A stretch of 64,000 nt of DNA from CBDAUN01 sp965214875 (GTDB taxonomy: Bacteria; Pseudomonadota; Gammaproteobacteria; Arenicellales; JAJDZL01). Shown one piece after another: positions 17,849 through 26,704 of this stretch. Position numbers and translations under genes: made by a program. Where the stretch lies: positions 1,674,001-1,738,000 of the forward strand of contig OZ243980.1 in the NCBI GenBank assembly GCA_965214875.1. The letters are read 5' to 3'. Position 1 is the first letter of the stretch; each line of letters opens with the position of its first letter. The notes under the pieces were generated by a model. It had not been told where the DNA came from. It did not search any database and saw nothing but the letters and a program-made list of their open reading frames with translations.

Positions 17849-20800
17849 ATGAAATTGCGCCGAATCAAGCTCGCCGGCTTTAAGTCGTTTGCTGATCCTG
17901 TCAACATCGAGGTGTCTAGCCGAATGGCCGGCATCGTCGGGCCCAACGGTGCAGGCAAATCTAATTTGATTGATGCCGTTCGCTGGGTGTCGGGCGAGTC
18001 TTCTGCTAGAAACTTGCGCGGCATCACGCTTGACGATGTGATATTCAACGGTTCGGCTAATCGCAATCCCGCAGGACGCGCTAGTGTCGAGCTGGTTTTC
18101 GACAATACCGGCGGTCGCGCCCCTGGAATGTGGTCAAAGTACGCAGAAATCTCCGTTCGCCGCACGCTGTCTCGCGATGGACTGTCCGAGTACAACATCA
18201 ATGGCACCAAGGTGAACCGACGCGATGTGACGCAAATGTTCCTGGGCACCGGCTTTGGTGCACGTTCCTATTCGATCATCGAACAGGGCATGATTAGTCG
18301 AATTATCGAAGCGAAGCCCGATGAACTAAGTGGTCATATTGAAGAGGCATCCGGTATTTCGCGATTCCGCGAGCAGCGCAAGGAGACGATGTCGAAACTA
18401 CGTTCGACATCGGAAAACTTGGAACGTCTGGACATTATGCGGGGCGAAGTGCAAAGTCGCCTGAATCAGCTGAAAATGCAATCAAGTCAGGCGCAGCGGT
18501 TCCGCGGTCTGAAAGAACGGCGGCGCAAGCTGCAAATTCAGCTACTTGCGCATGAATTTGCAACTCGTCAACGCCTGATTGCCGAAAAGACGCGCGAGCA
18601 AAGCGAGCATGAAGTGTCTCGCGAACAGCGGCTAGCGGATTTGCGCAAGGCGGAAAGCGATCTTGAAGGTGCGAGGAAAGCTCAGCTGGATTTGCAGTCA
18701 TCCTTGAGCGAGGTGGAGATGGAGCGCTACCGCACCGATGCTCAGGCTGCCGCCATCGAGCGCAAGATTGAAGACAGCGAACGTGTTCGGTCCGAAGATG
18801 CTCAGACAGTGTTGCAAGCGCGTGGCGAGCTTGCCGATCTTCAAAGGGCGCTGAAAGAGCAAGAGCGGCGCAAGGGCAAGGCATCGCTCGAAAAACAAGC
18901 ATGCGATGAGAAGGTGGCCGCACAGAAGAGCGAGCATGGGCGACTGCACGCTGACTTGGTGCTGAAGGAATCCGATGCGGCGCAAGCGGCACAAGTTCTT
19001 GCCGAAACTGAGCGATCAATGATCGAAGTCAAATGGCAGCTTGATTCAGCCGATAAAACCACTGCCCAGGCCGAACAGACGTGGAAGGTCAAAGAGCAAG
19101 AACTTGCAAGTCTAAACGATTCCATCGACGAGCATCAGCCAGTTGTCGAATCTAGTGAAGAGTGCCAGCTGAAATCGCGCGTCGAGAAAATATCGGATGC
19201 CATCGAGGCCATGCAAAGTGAATTTGAGCAAGCTGAAAGCCGGATGGAGAAAATCAGGCTGGACCGCGAGCAATGCTTGGATCAGCTGGATGAATTGCGG
19301 CAAAGTGCTCAGGAGACTAGAGTTCGGCTGATCTCGTTGCAGCGAAGTCAGCAGATGGCCGAGTCAGAACGCAAAGACCGCGCATCGGCTTGGCTGCAAG
19401 CGCGCGGGCTGGACGATGCTTCAGAACTGTCCAAATCTGTTGCGGTTGCTGAAGGCTGGGAGCGTGCTGTCGACAGAGTGCTTGGCAACAGGCTTTCGGC
19501 GATCCAGGTCGACGATATCGGTAGCGTCGAAATGGATCATGCGCAGACCGTGTCTGCTGATCTTTTTCTGGTTGAGCCGCAGCAGACCAAGGCGTTGCCT
19601 AATGGCAAGTTGACGCCGCTTGCGCGATTTGTGGAAGTGCCTGACGGATTGCTTGATTGCTGGCTTTCCGGAGTCTATGCAGCTGAATCGTTTGATGAGG
19701 CGATGGATCAGCGTTCGCTCCTTGCAAGCGGCAACTGCATTGTCTCCGCAGACGGTGCCATGGTTGGTGCAAACTGGCTTTCTCCAAGGCTGGATGAGGA
19801 AGGGCAGCCGGCTGGTGTTTTGGAATTGTCCAAGAGAATTCGGCAGGTCAAAGCGCTGGTTGAAAAACATGAGGCGCAGCAATCGCAAAAGCGCGAACAA
19901 ATTGAAAAACTTCGCGCGACTGGCGATGAGTTGTCAACCGTGTGCAACGATCTTCGAAGCCGCCTGACCGAGCTTTCGGATGAGCGTGTCGAATTGCAAC
20001 TCCAATTGAACGAAATAGGAGTGAAAAAATCGGTGCATGAGCAGCGCTACCGGCAAATGCGCGATCAAATTGCGCAGACTGCAGATGAAATCGAGCAAGC
20101 TCGGCGGCTATTTGAGCGATCCAGCGACGAAGTGCGCATTTGTAATGAGCGCCTGATCGCTATTCGCGAGAAATTTGCACAAGCGCAAGCGGCATGCGAT
20201 AACACTGAGGCGGAAGTTCAAGGTATTCGAAACCGCTTAGTGCAAGCGATCGAGCGCAGGCATGCCGGCGAGCTTGAAGCGGTTCGCTGTCAATCCGAGC
20301 TCAACGCTGCTGAAGTTGCGACTGCAGAATTGCTTAAGAAAATCAAGCAGCGCAACAGCGATTTGATCCAAGCTGAAGCCAGACTTGGTCAAGAAGATCC
20401 GATCCCTGGTTTAAAGATTGAATTGGACAAGAAGCTTGAGTCTAGCCTCTATTTGACGGACAAGCTTGCCGGTGTTCGAGGAAAATTCGAAGGTGCAGAA
20501 TCGGAGTACCGCAACATTGATCAGACACGGTTGCAGTGCCAGTTGAAAGTTGAAGAGGCAAGTTCGATTTTGAACGAAACACGGGTTGAAATCGGCACAT
20601 TGGCAGTTCAAAGCGAAGGTATTGTTGCAAGCATGAGCAAGCTGGATGCTGATGCAAAAAACAGCGCCGATCTGATTGAAGACGATTTCGATCCCGAGCG
20701 GGCAGCAATCAAGTGTGAGAAGATGGGGCGGCGTCTTGAGAATTTCGGACCGATCAATTTGACCGCTATCGACGAGTGCGAGCAAGAGCAGGTGCGCAAA

Positions 20801-21355
20801 GACTACATGGATCGGCAGTTTGCCGACCTGGCGGAGGCGGTGGCGACTCTGGAAGCGACGATAAAGAAAATCGACCGCGAGACGCGCCAGCGATTCGTGC
20901 AGACATTCGAAGCGGTGAATCGGAATTTTCAAGAAATATTCCCGAAACTTTTTGTCGGAGGGCGCGGGCATCTTGAACTGTCAGGCGAATATCCGAACGA
21001 TGCCGGCGTGTGCGTCTTCGCCCGCCCCAAGGGCAAGCGAATCAACCTTGTTCAATCGCTTTCCGGCGGTGAAAAAGCGCTTGCTGCAATTGCTTTGCTA
21101 TTGGCAATCTACCAGTTAAATCCAGCGCCCGTATGCTTTTTAGACGAAGTGGATGCGCCTTTGGATGACGAAAACGTCTTTCGGCTTTGCCAGAATTTGC
21201 GTCAACTGTCAGAAAGGACACAGTTGCTAATGGTTACTCATAACAAAATCACGATGGAAAACGCGGACATGCTTATCGGTGTCGCCATGTCGGAACCGAA
21301 TGTGTCGCAAATTTTATCGGTCAACCTTGAACAAGCGCAGGAGTACGCGGCCTAA
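17849..21355 (+). CDS. smc: Chromosome partition protein Smc
   Basis: SMC is the ATPase of the bacterial condensin, compacting and segregating the chromosome with ScpA/ScpB. With ATG 17849 (MKLRRIKLAGFKSF, the canonical start) the protein is 1,168 residues; the longer upstream frame overlaps the GST gene and is not used. Order: Walker A GPNGAGKS (31-38), a long coiled coil, a hinge around 500-650, the return coiled coil, the signature LSGGEKALAA (from 1071), and Walker B VCFLDEVDAPL (D1099, E1100). The stop overlaps the zipA start by one base, so smc-zipA-ligA form one translationally coupled unit. Confidence 0.97.
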   Translation: MKLRRIKLAGFKSFADPVNIEVSSRMAGIVGPNGAGKSNLIDAVRWVSGESSARNLRGITLDDVIFNGSANRNPAGRASVELVFDNTGGRAPGMWSKYAEISVRRTLSRDGLSEYNINGTKVNRRDVTQMFLGTGFGARSYSIIEQGMISRIIEAKPDELSGHIEEASGISRFREQRKETMSKLRSTSENLERLDIMRGEVQSRLNQLKMQSSQAQRFRGLKERRRKLQIQLLAHEFATRQRLIAEKTREQSEHEVSREQRLADLRKAESDLEGARKAQLDLQSSLSEVEMERYRTDAQAAAIERKIEDSERVRSEDAQTVLQARGELADLQRALKEQERRKGKASLEKQACDEKVAAQKSEHGRLHADLVLKESDAAQAAQVLAETERSMIEVKWQLDSADKTTAQAEQTWKVKEQELASLNDSIDEHQPVVESSEECQLKSRVEKISDAIEAMQSEFEQAESRMEKIRLDREQCLDQLDELRQSAQETRVRLISLQRSQQMAESERKDRASAWLQARGLDDASELSKSVAVAEGWERAVDRVLGNRLSAIQVDDIGSVEMDHAQTVSADLFLVEPQQTKALPNGKLTPLARFVEVPDGLLDCWLSGVYAAESFDEAMDQRSLLASGNCIVSADGAMVGANWLSPRLDEEGQPAGVLELSKRIRQVKALVEKHEAQQSQKREQIEKLRATGDELSTVCNDLRSRLTELSDERVELQLQLNEIGVKKSVHEQRYRQMRDQIAQTADEIEQARRLFERSSDEVRICNERLIAIREKFAQAQAACDNTEAEVQGIRNRLVQAIERRHAGELEAVRCQSELNAAEVATAELLKKIKQRNSDLIQAEARLGQEDPIPGLKIELDKKLESSLYLTDKLAGVRGKFEGAESEYRNIDQTRLQCQLKVEEASSILNETRVEIGTLAVQSEGIVASMSKLDADAKNSADLIEDDFDPERAAIKCEKMGRRLENFGPINLTAIDECEQEQVRKDYMDRQFADLAEAVATLEATIKKIDRETRQRFVQTFEAVNRNFQEIFPKLFVGGRGHLELSGEYPNDAGVCVFARPKGKRINLVQSLSGGEKALAAIALLLAIYQLNPAPVCFLDEVDAPLDDENVFRLCQNLRQLSERTQLLMVTHNKITMENADMLIGVAMSEPNVSQILSVNLEQAQEYAA

Positions 21356-23115
21356 TGGAACTGATTGTAGCTGGTGTTGTCGCCATCGCGGGAGTATTGA
21401 TCGTTTGGACGATTGTTCGCCTTGTTCGCCTTCTTCCGATTTCATCTCGTGCAAAAGCAGCTGCCATCAATGAGTCGCGATTGGCGAGCAATTCACTTCG
21501 GACCGTCGGAAACACGAATGAATACTACGGAGACGGTGTGGTTTTAGGCGAGGTGCGGGAAGTGGAAGGCGAGGTGCGCATTGCGGACTATATCGATCCT
21601 AGCCATGGGAGAACGTTTACTGATTCGCCTGTCGATGCCGTCGAGCGGCCCAACACCCTCGAAGTTGATCAACCACCGGTTCGCCTCGATAGCGAACCTG
21701 CTGGGCCAGAGCTTATCGCGGGCGAGGATTCAGCCGGGGGAGCGGGGTGCGCCCAAGATAGCGATATCGAGCTCTCGCAAGGGTGCATATCCTCCGACGA
21801 AACGAGCGGCGAGGGGTCTGACCGTTACGAGTATGATTCGTCCCCCGGGCCAGAGACACTCGAGCAAGACTTTGAACAGCATCTCGAGGGGAGAATGTCT
21901 GTTGAGCCTATATCGTCTTCTGTCGAAGGCTTGGGGCGTGAAAAAGCGCAAGTCGAAGAACCTGCTGAGGAGAGTGCTCCCGTCGCAGGTCTGATGGCGG
22001 GTTCAAATGACAATTCGTTCGTAGAGCCGGTTATTCCCGAGTTTTTCGAGCGTGAGTTGCCGTTTGCCGACGATGAGCCAAAGATTCATGCCGGCATGAT
22101 TGAGGAGGTTCAAAGTGAACCGATATCAGAACCCTCGCGGCCTCAACTCACCAATGTATTGAGTGAAGAAGACTTCGAAGAGCAGCGAAAGCAGTTTGAT
22201 CGGTTGCGTAATTCAAGTGACCGCATCATCGATGCGATAGCCTGGCTGCCCAGCAACGACCGAATCATTTCTCGTATGGAGGTGCTTACCGCATATCAAA
22301 ATTGCGACGCACGACCGACCAAGGAGCACCAAATTCTCGGGGTCAACTGCGATAGCGACTACTTTACGTCTGTGTTTACGGACGATGAGTTCAGCAAGTA
22401 CACCGATTTGTATATCACGATGCAGCTGGTGGACGAGTCTGGTCCGGTGATGCCGAAGCAGTGCTTGAGATATCAGGATCTGGTCTTGCGCATGTCCAGT
22501 GCGCTTTCACGCAATTATCAGTATGCCGAAGCGCCTGATGTAATGGTCAAAAAAGCGAAGAAAATCAAGCAGCTTGTTGATGACTATCGCAACGAGGCGG
22601 TTCTCGTGCTGATGTTCAAGGTGCCGACGTTCACCGATATCGGCTACAACTATATCGTGGGAGAATACGGTTTCGAGCGAAGGGATGATGGTTCCTATGT
22701 CAGGCGATCGGAAGCCAATCAGCCGGTTCCGAATTTCTACCTCCTCGATTCGAAGCGAGGTGCGCGATTCTTGTCGGAACGATTAGATCAGACTACCGAA
22801 CACAAAGCCCTTATCACCTTCAGCAATCTTCCATGTGTGCGAAATCCGGTTGCCGCCTTTGATGATATGCTGGATGCGGCTGAAGATTTGGCAGATCGGC
22901 TTGATGCAACACTCGTCGATCGAAACTTCAACGTTATCGATCGCGACCAGATTCACCTGATTCGCGAAGATATCGCGCGCTACGCCAAAGAGATGCGGGA
23001 AATGGGGATTACTCCGGGCAGAGATACGGCAATCCGTCTGTTCCACCGCTCCACCAATGACTCGCCATCTTCAAATCTGCCGCTTCAGTTTGAAGCTTTC
23101 GATCAGGCCGTGTGA
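21355..23115 (+). CDS. zipA: Cell division protein ZipA-like
   Basis: ZipA anchors FtsZ to the inner membrane. The 586-residue protein has one N-terminal membrane helix (about 3-25: LIVAGVVAIAGVLIVWTIV) followed by basic residues, a long acidic Pro/Glu/Ser-rich linker (about 60-270), and a C-terminal globular domain ending with the ZipA-type block NPVAAFDDMLDAAEDLADRL and a helix IHLIREDIARYAKEM. It is much longer than E. coli ZipA (328). Identification leans on that block and on the conserved smc-zipA-ligA order. It overlaps smc by one base and ligA by four. Confidence 0.85.
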   Translation: MELIVAGVVAIAGVLIVWTIVRLVRLLPISSRAKAAAINESRLASNSLRTVGNTNEYYGDGVVLGEVREVEGEVRIADYIDPSHGRTFTDSPVDAVERPNTLEVDQPPVRLDSEPAGPELIAGEDSAGGAGCAQDSDIELSQGCISSDETSGEGSDRYEYDSSPGPETLEQDFEQHLEGRMSVEPISSSVEGLGREKAQVEEPAEESAPVAGLMAGSNDNSFVEPVIPEFFERELPFADDEPKIHAGMIEEVQSEPISEPSRPQLTNVLSEEDFEEQRKQFDRLRNSSDRIIDAIAWLPSNDRIISRMEVLTAYQNCDARPTKEHQILGVNCDSDYFTSVFTDDEFSKYTDLYITMQLVDESGPVMPKQCLRYQDLVLRMSSALSRNYQYAEAPDVMVKKAKKIKQLVDDYRNEAVLVLMFKVPTFTDIGYNYIVGEYGFERRDDGSYVRRSEANQPVPNFYLLDSKRGARFLSERLDQTTEHKALITFSNLPCVRNPVAAFDDMLDAAEDLADRLDATLVDRNFNVIDRDQIHLIREDIARYAKEMREMGITPGRDTAIRLFHRSTNDSPSSNLPLQFEAFDQAV

Positions 23116-25586
23116 ACGAATTGATTATTCCAGAAGCAGTGCGGCGTGAATCCGCATCGCTTCGAGACCAGCTTAACCGGCACAGCTACGCCTACTATGT
23201 ACTCGATGAGCCGGCTATTCCTGACGCGGACTACGATGAACTTTATCGTAGTCTGCAAAGCATTGAGCAACAGTACCCTGATCTGATTACTCCTGACTCG
23301 CCGACTCAGCGCGTTGGCGAGAAAAGCGATGATGCATTCACTGAGGTGCGTCATACGGTCTCCATGCTATCGTTGAACAATGCATTTGATCGCGACGAAG
23401 CGTTGAATTTCGACCGACGCATCCGCGAGATGCTCGAAACTGATCAAGTCGAGTATGTGGTTGAACCAAAAATAGATGGATTGGCGATAAGTGTTGTCTA
23501 CGAATATGGTCGATTAGTCCGCGCCGCGACACGTGGCGATGGGAGGACTGGAGAGTTGGTGACAGCGAATGTCCGGACCATCCGCAGCATTCCCATCGTG
23601 TTGCCTTGCGACAATCCTCCGGCGCTATTGGATGTGCGCGGCGAGGTGTACATGAGCCATGCAGGATTTCGCAAGTTGAACAAACGTCAGCGAGAAGAAG
23701 GTGGCAAGGAGTACGTCAATCCGCGAAACGCGGCAGCCGGCAGCTTGCGTCAGGTCGATCCGAAAAACACCGCCAGGCGGCCGCTGGATGCCATGTTCTA
23801 TTCGGTTGCCCAGATTGACGAGGCTCGCAGTGCGGTCACCCAGATGGGTCAGGTCGCGCTACTGAAAGATCTGGGGCTGAAAGTCTCATCTGAAATAGCA
23901 GTTGCAAAAGACATTGAAAAGTGCTTCGAGATTTATAGCGAATTGCTGAATCGGCGTGACAATTTGCCATATGACATTGATGGAGTGGTCTATAAGGTGA
24001 ACAGCTTCGAGCAACAGCGTCGATTGGGGTTCGTCACGCGCGCTCCAAGATGGGCGATAGCGCACAAGTTTCCGGCACAAGAGTGTTCTACGACTGTCAA
24101 AGGCATTGACGTGCAGATTGGCCGCACAGGAGCGGTAACGCCGGTTGCACGGCTTGCCCCCGTGTTTGTTGGAGGTGTCACCGTAACCAATGCCACCTTG
24201 CATAATGAAGACGAAATTCGGCGATTGGATATTCGAGTAGGAGACACGGTGGTTCTGCGAAGGGCGGGCGATGTCATTCCCCAGATTACATCGATCATTG
24301 CCGAGAAGCGTCCGACGGATGCTCGAGCGTATCAATTCCCTTCGCATTGCCCAATTTGCAATTCTGAAATTGTGCGGATCGAGGGTCAGTCAGTTGCTCG
24401 ATGTACTGGTGTTTTGTCGTGCTCAGCGCAAATCAAGCAGGCGATCTGGCACTTTGCTTCACGTCGCGCAATGAATATTGAAGGGCTCGGCGATGAGATT
24501 ATCGTGCAGCTGCTCAAACAGAATCTTGTCAACAATGTGGCCGATCTTTATCGACTGACGGAGCGTCAAGTAAAGACGCTAATGAAGCGCACGATAATGA
24601 TTACAAAGTTCTCAGTCGATAAATCTTGGGCCATGTCGATTCGCAAAATCCTAGGCGCTTCCAATATTGTGACCATCAGCAAAACTCGCGATCGCATGGT
24701 AGAGTTTGACATGACAACCGCAAAATTCAAAAAAGCGAAAGATCTGGGATTAAAAATCGGAATGACAGAGGAATCTTTCGAAAATGCAGAGGAATACAAA
24801 GGTGAACGCACCTTACGCACGCGAATCACTTTAGAAGACAAAACTTCCGACCGGTTTTATGGAGTCGTCAGCCCAGGGTTTGCCAGTATCGAAAAGGTGG
24901 TTGATGATTTAACTTGGGAATTTCACGTAAGTGTGTCTAATTATAAAAAAATATGTATTAAAATTAATAGTATAGAAGAAAGTAATAAGAATTTTAGTGA
25001 AGTTGCTTCGCATGTAGAAGAACTGGAAAAGGATATTGTTGGAGAAGATTCGGTGATAAATCTGCTTAGTGAGCTGGAGAAAAGCAAGCGCACAACGCTT
25101 CCCAAATTCCTTTACGCGCTCGGCATACAGCAAGTTGGTGAGGCAACGGCTCTTGCTTTGGCAAATCGATTCGGCGACTTGGAATCGCTGATGCAAGCCG
25201 GCGAAGATCAATTGAGCGAAGTGCCGGATGTTGGGCCGATTGTGGCCAAGAGCGTGACAGATTTTTTCAACCAAGAGCGCAACTGCAAGATTATCGAGCA
25301 ATTGCAAAGCAATGGCGTTCAAATTGAGGCGCAAAAGCAGGCACCGGCGAACGACTCGAAGATTGCAGGCAAGAAGTTTGTGTTGACGGGCTCGCTAGAG
25401 TCCATGACGCGCGACCAGGCTAAGGACCGGCTTGCGGCATTAGGCGCATCGGTCGTTTCTAGCGTTTCGAAAAATACCGATTATGTCATTGCAGGCGAAA
25501 ATGCCGGATCCAAATTGGAGAAGGCGAAAAATTTGAAGATTGAAGTTCTTGACGAAAGCGACCTTCAAAAGATTCTTGGCAATTGA
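23112..25586 (+). CDS. ligA: NAD+-dependent DNA ligase LigA with an internal insertion
   Basis: LigA seals nicks with NAD+ and is normally essential. The GTG start at 23112 overlaps the zipA stop. Seen: the Ia and adenylation domains with KIDG (adenylated lysine K120), the OB fold, a zinc finger (C413, C416, C431, C437), helix-hairpin-helix motifs, and a C-terminal BRCT domain (about 746-824). At 824 residues it is some 145 longer than usual. The excess is one in-frame block, residues about 491-636 (24582-25020), placed in the HhH domain between DLYRLTERQVKTL and the conserved LEKSKRTTLPKFLYALGI. Codons there are visibly AT-richer. No intein motifs (no N-terminal Cys/Ser junction, no HN end) are seen. 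All catalytic parts are intact, so the protein is probably functional. Confidence 0.93.
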   Translation: MNELIIPEAVRRESASLRDQLNRHSYAYYVLDEPAIPDADYDELYRSLQSIEQQYPDLITPDSPTQRVGEKSDDAFTEVRHTVSMLSLNNAFDRDEALNFDRRIREMLETDQVEYVVEPKIDGLAISVVYEYGRLVRAATRGDGRTGELVTANVRTIRSIPIVLPCDNPPALLDVRGEVYMSHAGFRKLNKRQREEGGKEYVNPRNAAAGSLRQVDPKNTARRPLDAMFYSVAQIDEARSAVTQMGQVALLKDLGLKVSSEIAVAKDIEKCFEIYSELLNRRDNLPYDIDGVVYKVNSFEQQRRLGFVTRAPRWAIAHKFPAQECSTTVKGIDVQIGRTGAVTPVARLAPVFVGGVTVTNATLHNEDEIRRLDIRVGDTVVLRRAGDVIPQITSIIAEKRPTDARAYQFPSHCPICNSEIVRIEGQSVARCTGVLSCSAQIKQAIWHFASRRAMNIEGLGDEIIVQLLKQNLVNNVADLYRLTERQVKTLMKRTIMITKFSVDKSWAMSIRKILGASNIVTISKTRDRMVEFDMTTAKFKKAKDLGLKIGMTEESFENAEEYKGERTLRTRITLEDKTSDRFYGVVSPGFASIEKVVDDLTWEFHVSVSNYKKICIKINSIEESNKNFSEVASHVEELEKDIVGEDSVINLLSELEKSKRTTLPKFLYALGIQQVGEATALALANRFGDLESLMQAGEDQLSEVPDVGPIVAKSVTDFFNQERNCKIIEQLQSNGVQIEAQKQAPANDSKIAGKKFVLTGSLESMTRDQAKDRLAALGASVVSSVSKNTDYVIAGENAGSKLEKAKNLKIEVLDESDLQKILGN

Positions 25587-25733
25587 CCAAGGCTGTCCGG
25601 TTAAAGCGGTCACAGCGTGAGTAGTTTGCCTTCAATTTTGGTTGATTCTAATCGACATGGTCGCATATAAGGCTGTAGGGAATGATGGCAACTTGTAAAG
25701 CGACTGAGCAGTTTGAGTGCTGAATAGGGCGTT

Positions 25734-26317
25734 AACTAGATTGTGTTAACACTTAATGGCTTGGCTGCGATATAATGTCTTTTCGTCATTCTGAACTGCG
25801 AAATAGAGTGAAAGCATGCCCGTGGAGCTAACGCAAGCCCAATATGAAAACATTGCGCCGCTATTGCCGAAGCAGCGTGGCAATGTCAGCATCTCGAATC
25901 TGACGGTGCTCAACGCCATTCTTCATGTGGCTGAGCATGGTTGCAAGTGGCGCGGCCTGCCAGAGCGCTTCGGCAACTGGCACACGATCTATACGCGCAT
26001 GAGCCGGTGGTCGAAAAAAGGCGTGCTGGATCGCGTGTTCGCGCACTTGCAGCACGAGCGTATGATTCGGATCAAGATCGAAGCTTTCGACCCGGACAGT
26101 GGCGGCATCAAGATGTGTCTCGACGAAGCAGGGGCGTTGAAAAAAACGGCATCCGGCGAGTCGGCAAATCCTGCAGCATCTGAGATGCCAAGCTTTATCT
26201 GGTTGCCGCGGACGGCCGAGCATTTATCGCCTTCGCGCTGCACCGCAAGTTTAAAGGCTTTCGCAGAGTCTTCGCACTGATCTTCGAGGCGTTGAAAAGT
26301 GTTAACACACTCTAGTT
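25734..26317 (+). mobile_element. Internally deleted IS5-family element with 21-bp inverted ends
   Basis: The left end AACTAGATTGTG... (25734-25754) and the right end (26297-26317) are inverted copies matching at 20 of 21 bases. Between them is a transposase relic of only 465 bp, so the element measures 584 bp, shorter than the usual 850 bp or so. A TATAAT at 25771-25776 with TTAACA (25746-25751) inside the left repeat is a likely transposase promoter. No clear target-site duplication is visible. Confidence 0.8.
25816..26280 (+). pseudogene. Transposase relic, IS5 family (IS427-like)
   Basis: The N-terminal half is normal for an IS5/IS427-type transposase: a DUF4096-like domain (residues 1-80 with LLPKQRG, HGCKWRGLPERFGNWHTIYTR). 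At GALKK the reading continues in another frame after a run of seven A: there DAKLYLVAADGRAFIAFAL, the region of the catalytic core, is readable but preceded by a TGA. The text then jumps to a C-terminal-like RKFKGFRRVFALIFEAL. IS427-type elements are known to use a frameshift between two ORFs, but the extra stop and the internal deletion make this copy inactive. Confidence 0.85.
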
Positions 26318-26704
26318 CGTATGGTTCAATTTCAGAGATCTGTGGTGTGTTCATGTGCGGTGTTCAAAAACAGAAAATCCAAATGCAGAATTGGCGCTAT
26401 CGGAGCCTCATAAGATCGACCCATGCTGCATCTACCCAAACACCGCTCAAAAGCATTTTCCCAATAGTGAGAAATCCCGCCTGCGGCGGATGCGCTTTCT
26501 GGAAAAAGAGCAATGCAGTGAAATGAGCAATATCAATGCTCTGCAATTTTTTCTTTATGAAAAGCGTGTCGGCAAGCGTGAACTGATGCTTGGCGCGAAC
26601 ATAGGTGAATATTCGTCCTGCGCTCCGGTGTGCAGGGACTAAAGTTCGAACATCCCAGTGCACTTACATTCTTACACGCATAGCCAGTCTAGGAGATTCT
26701 CCAC
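26318..26704. other. Gene-free stretch before acnA
   Basis: Small overlapping frames here match nothing I know and look non-coding. A weak hairpin GAGCA/TGCTC (26525-26541) with a T6 run (26547-26552) could be a terminator. The last 20 bases hold the acnA ribosome site (TAGGAG). Confidence 0.4.

Noticed and set aside
24582..25020. Intein in LigA
   Set aside because: The block lacks a nucleophilic first residue, the HN ending and the conserved intein blocks, and its junctions read through smoothly.
26355..26642. 95-codon ORF between the IS5 relic and acnA
   Set aside because: No similarity or coding signs; several overlapping short frames of equal quality exist.
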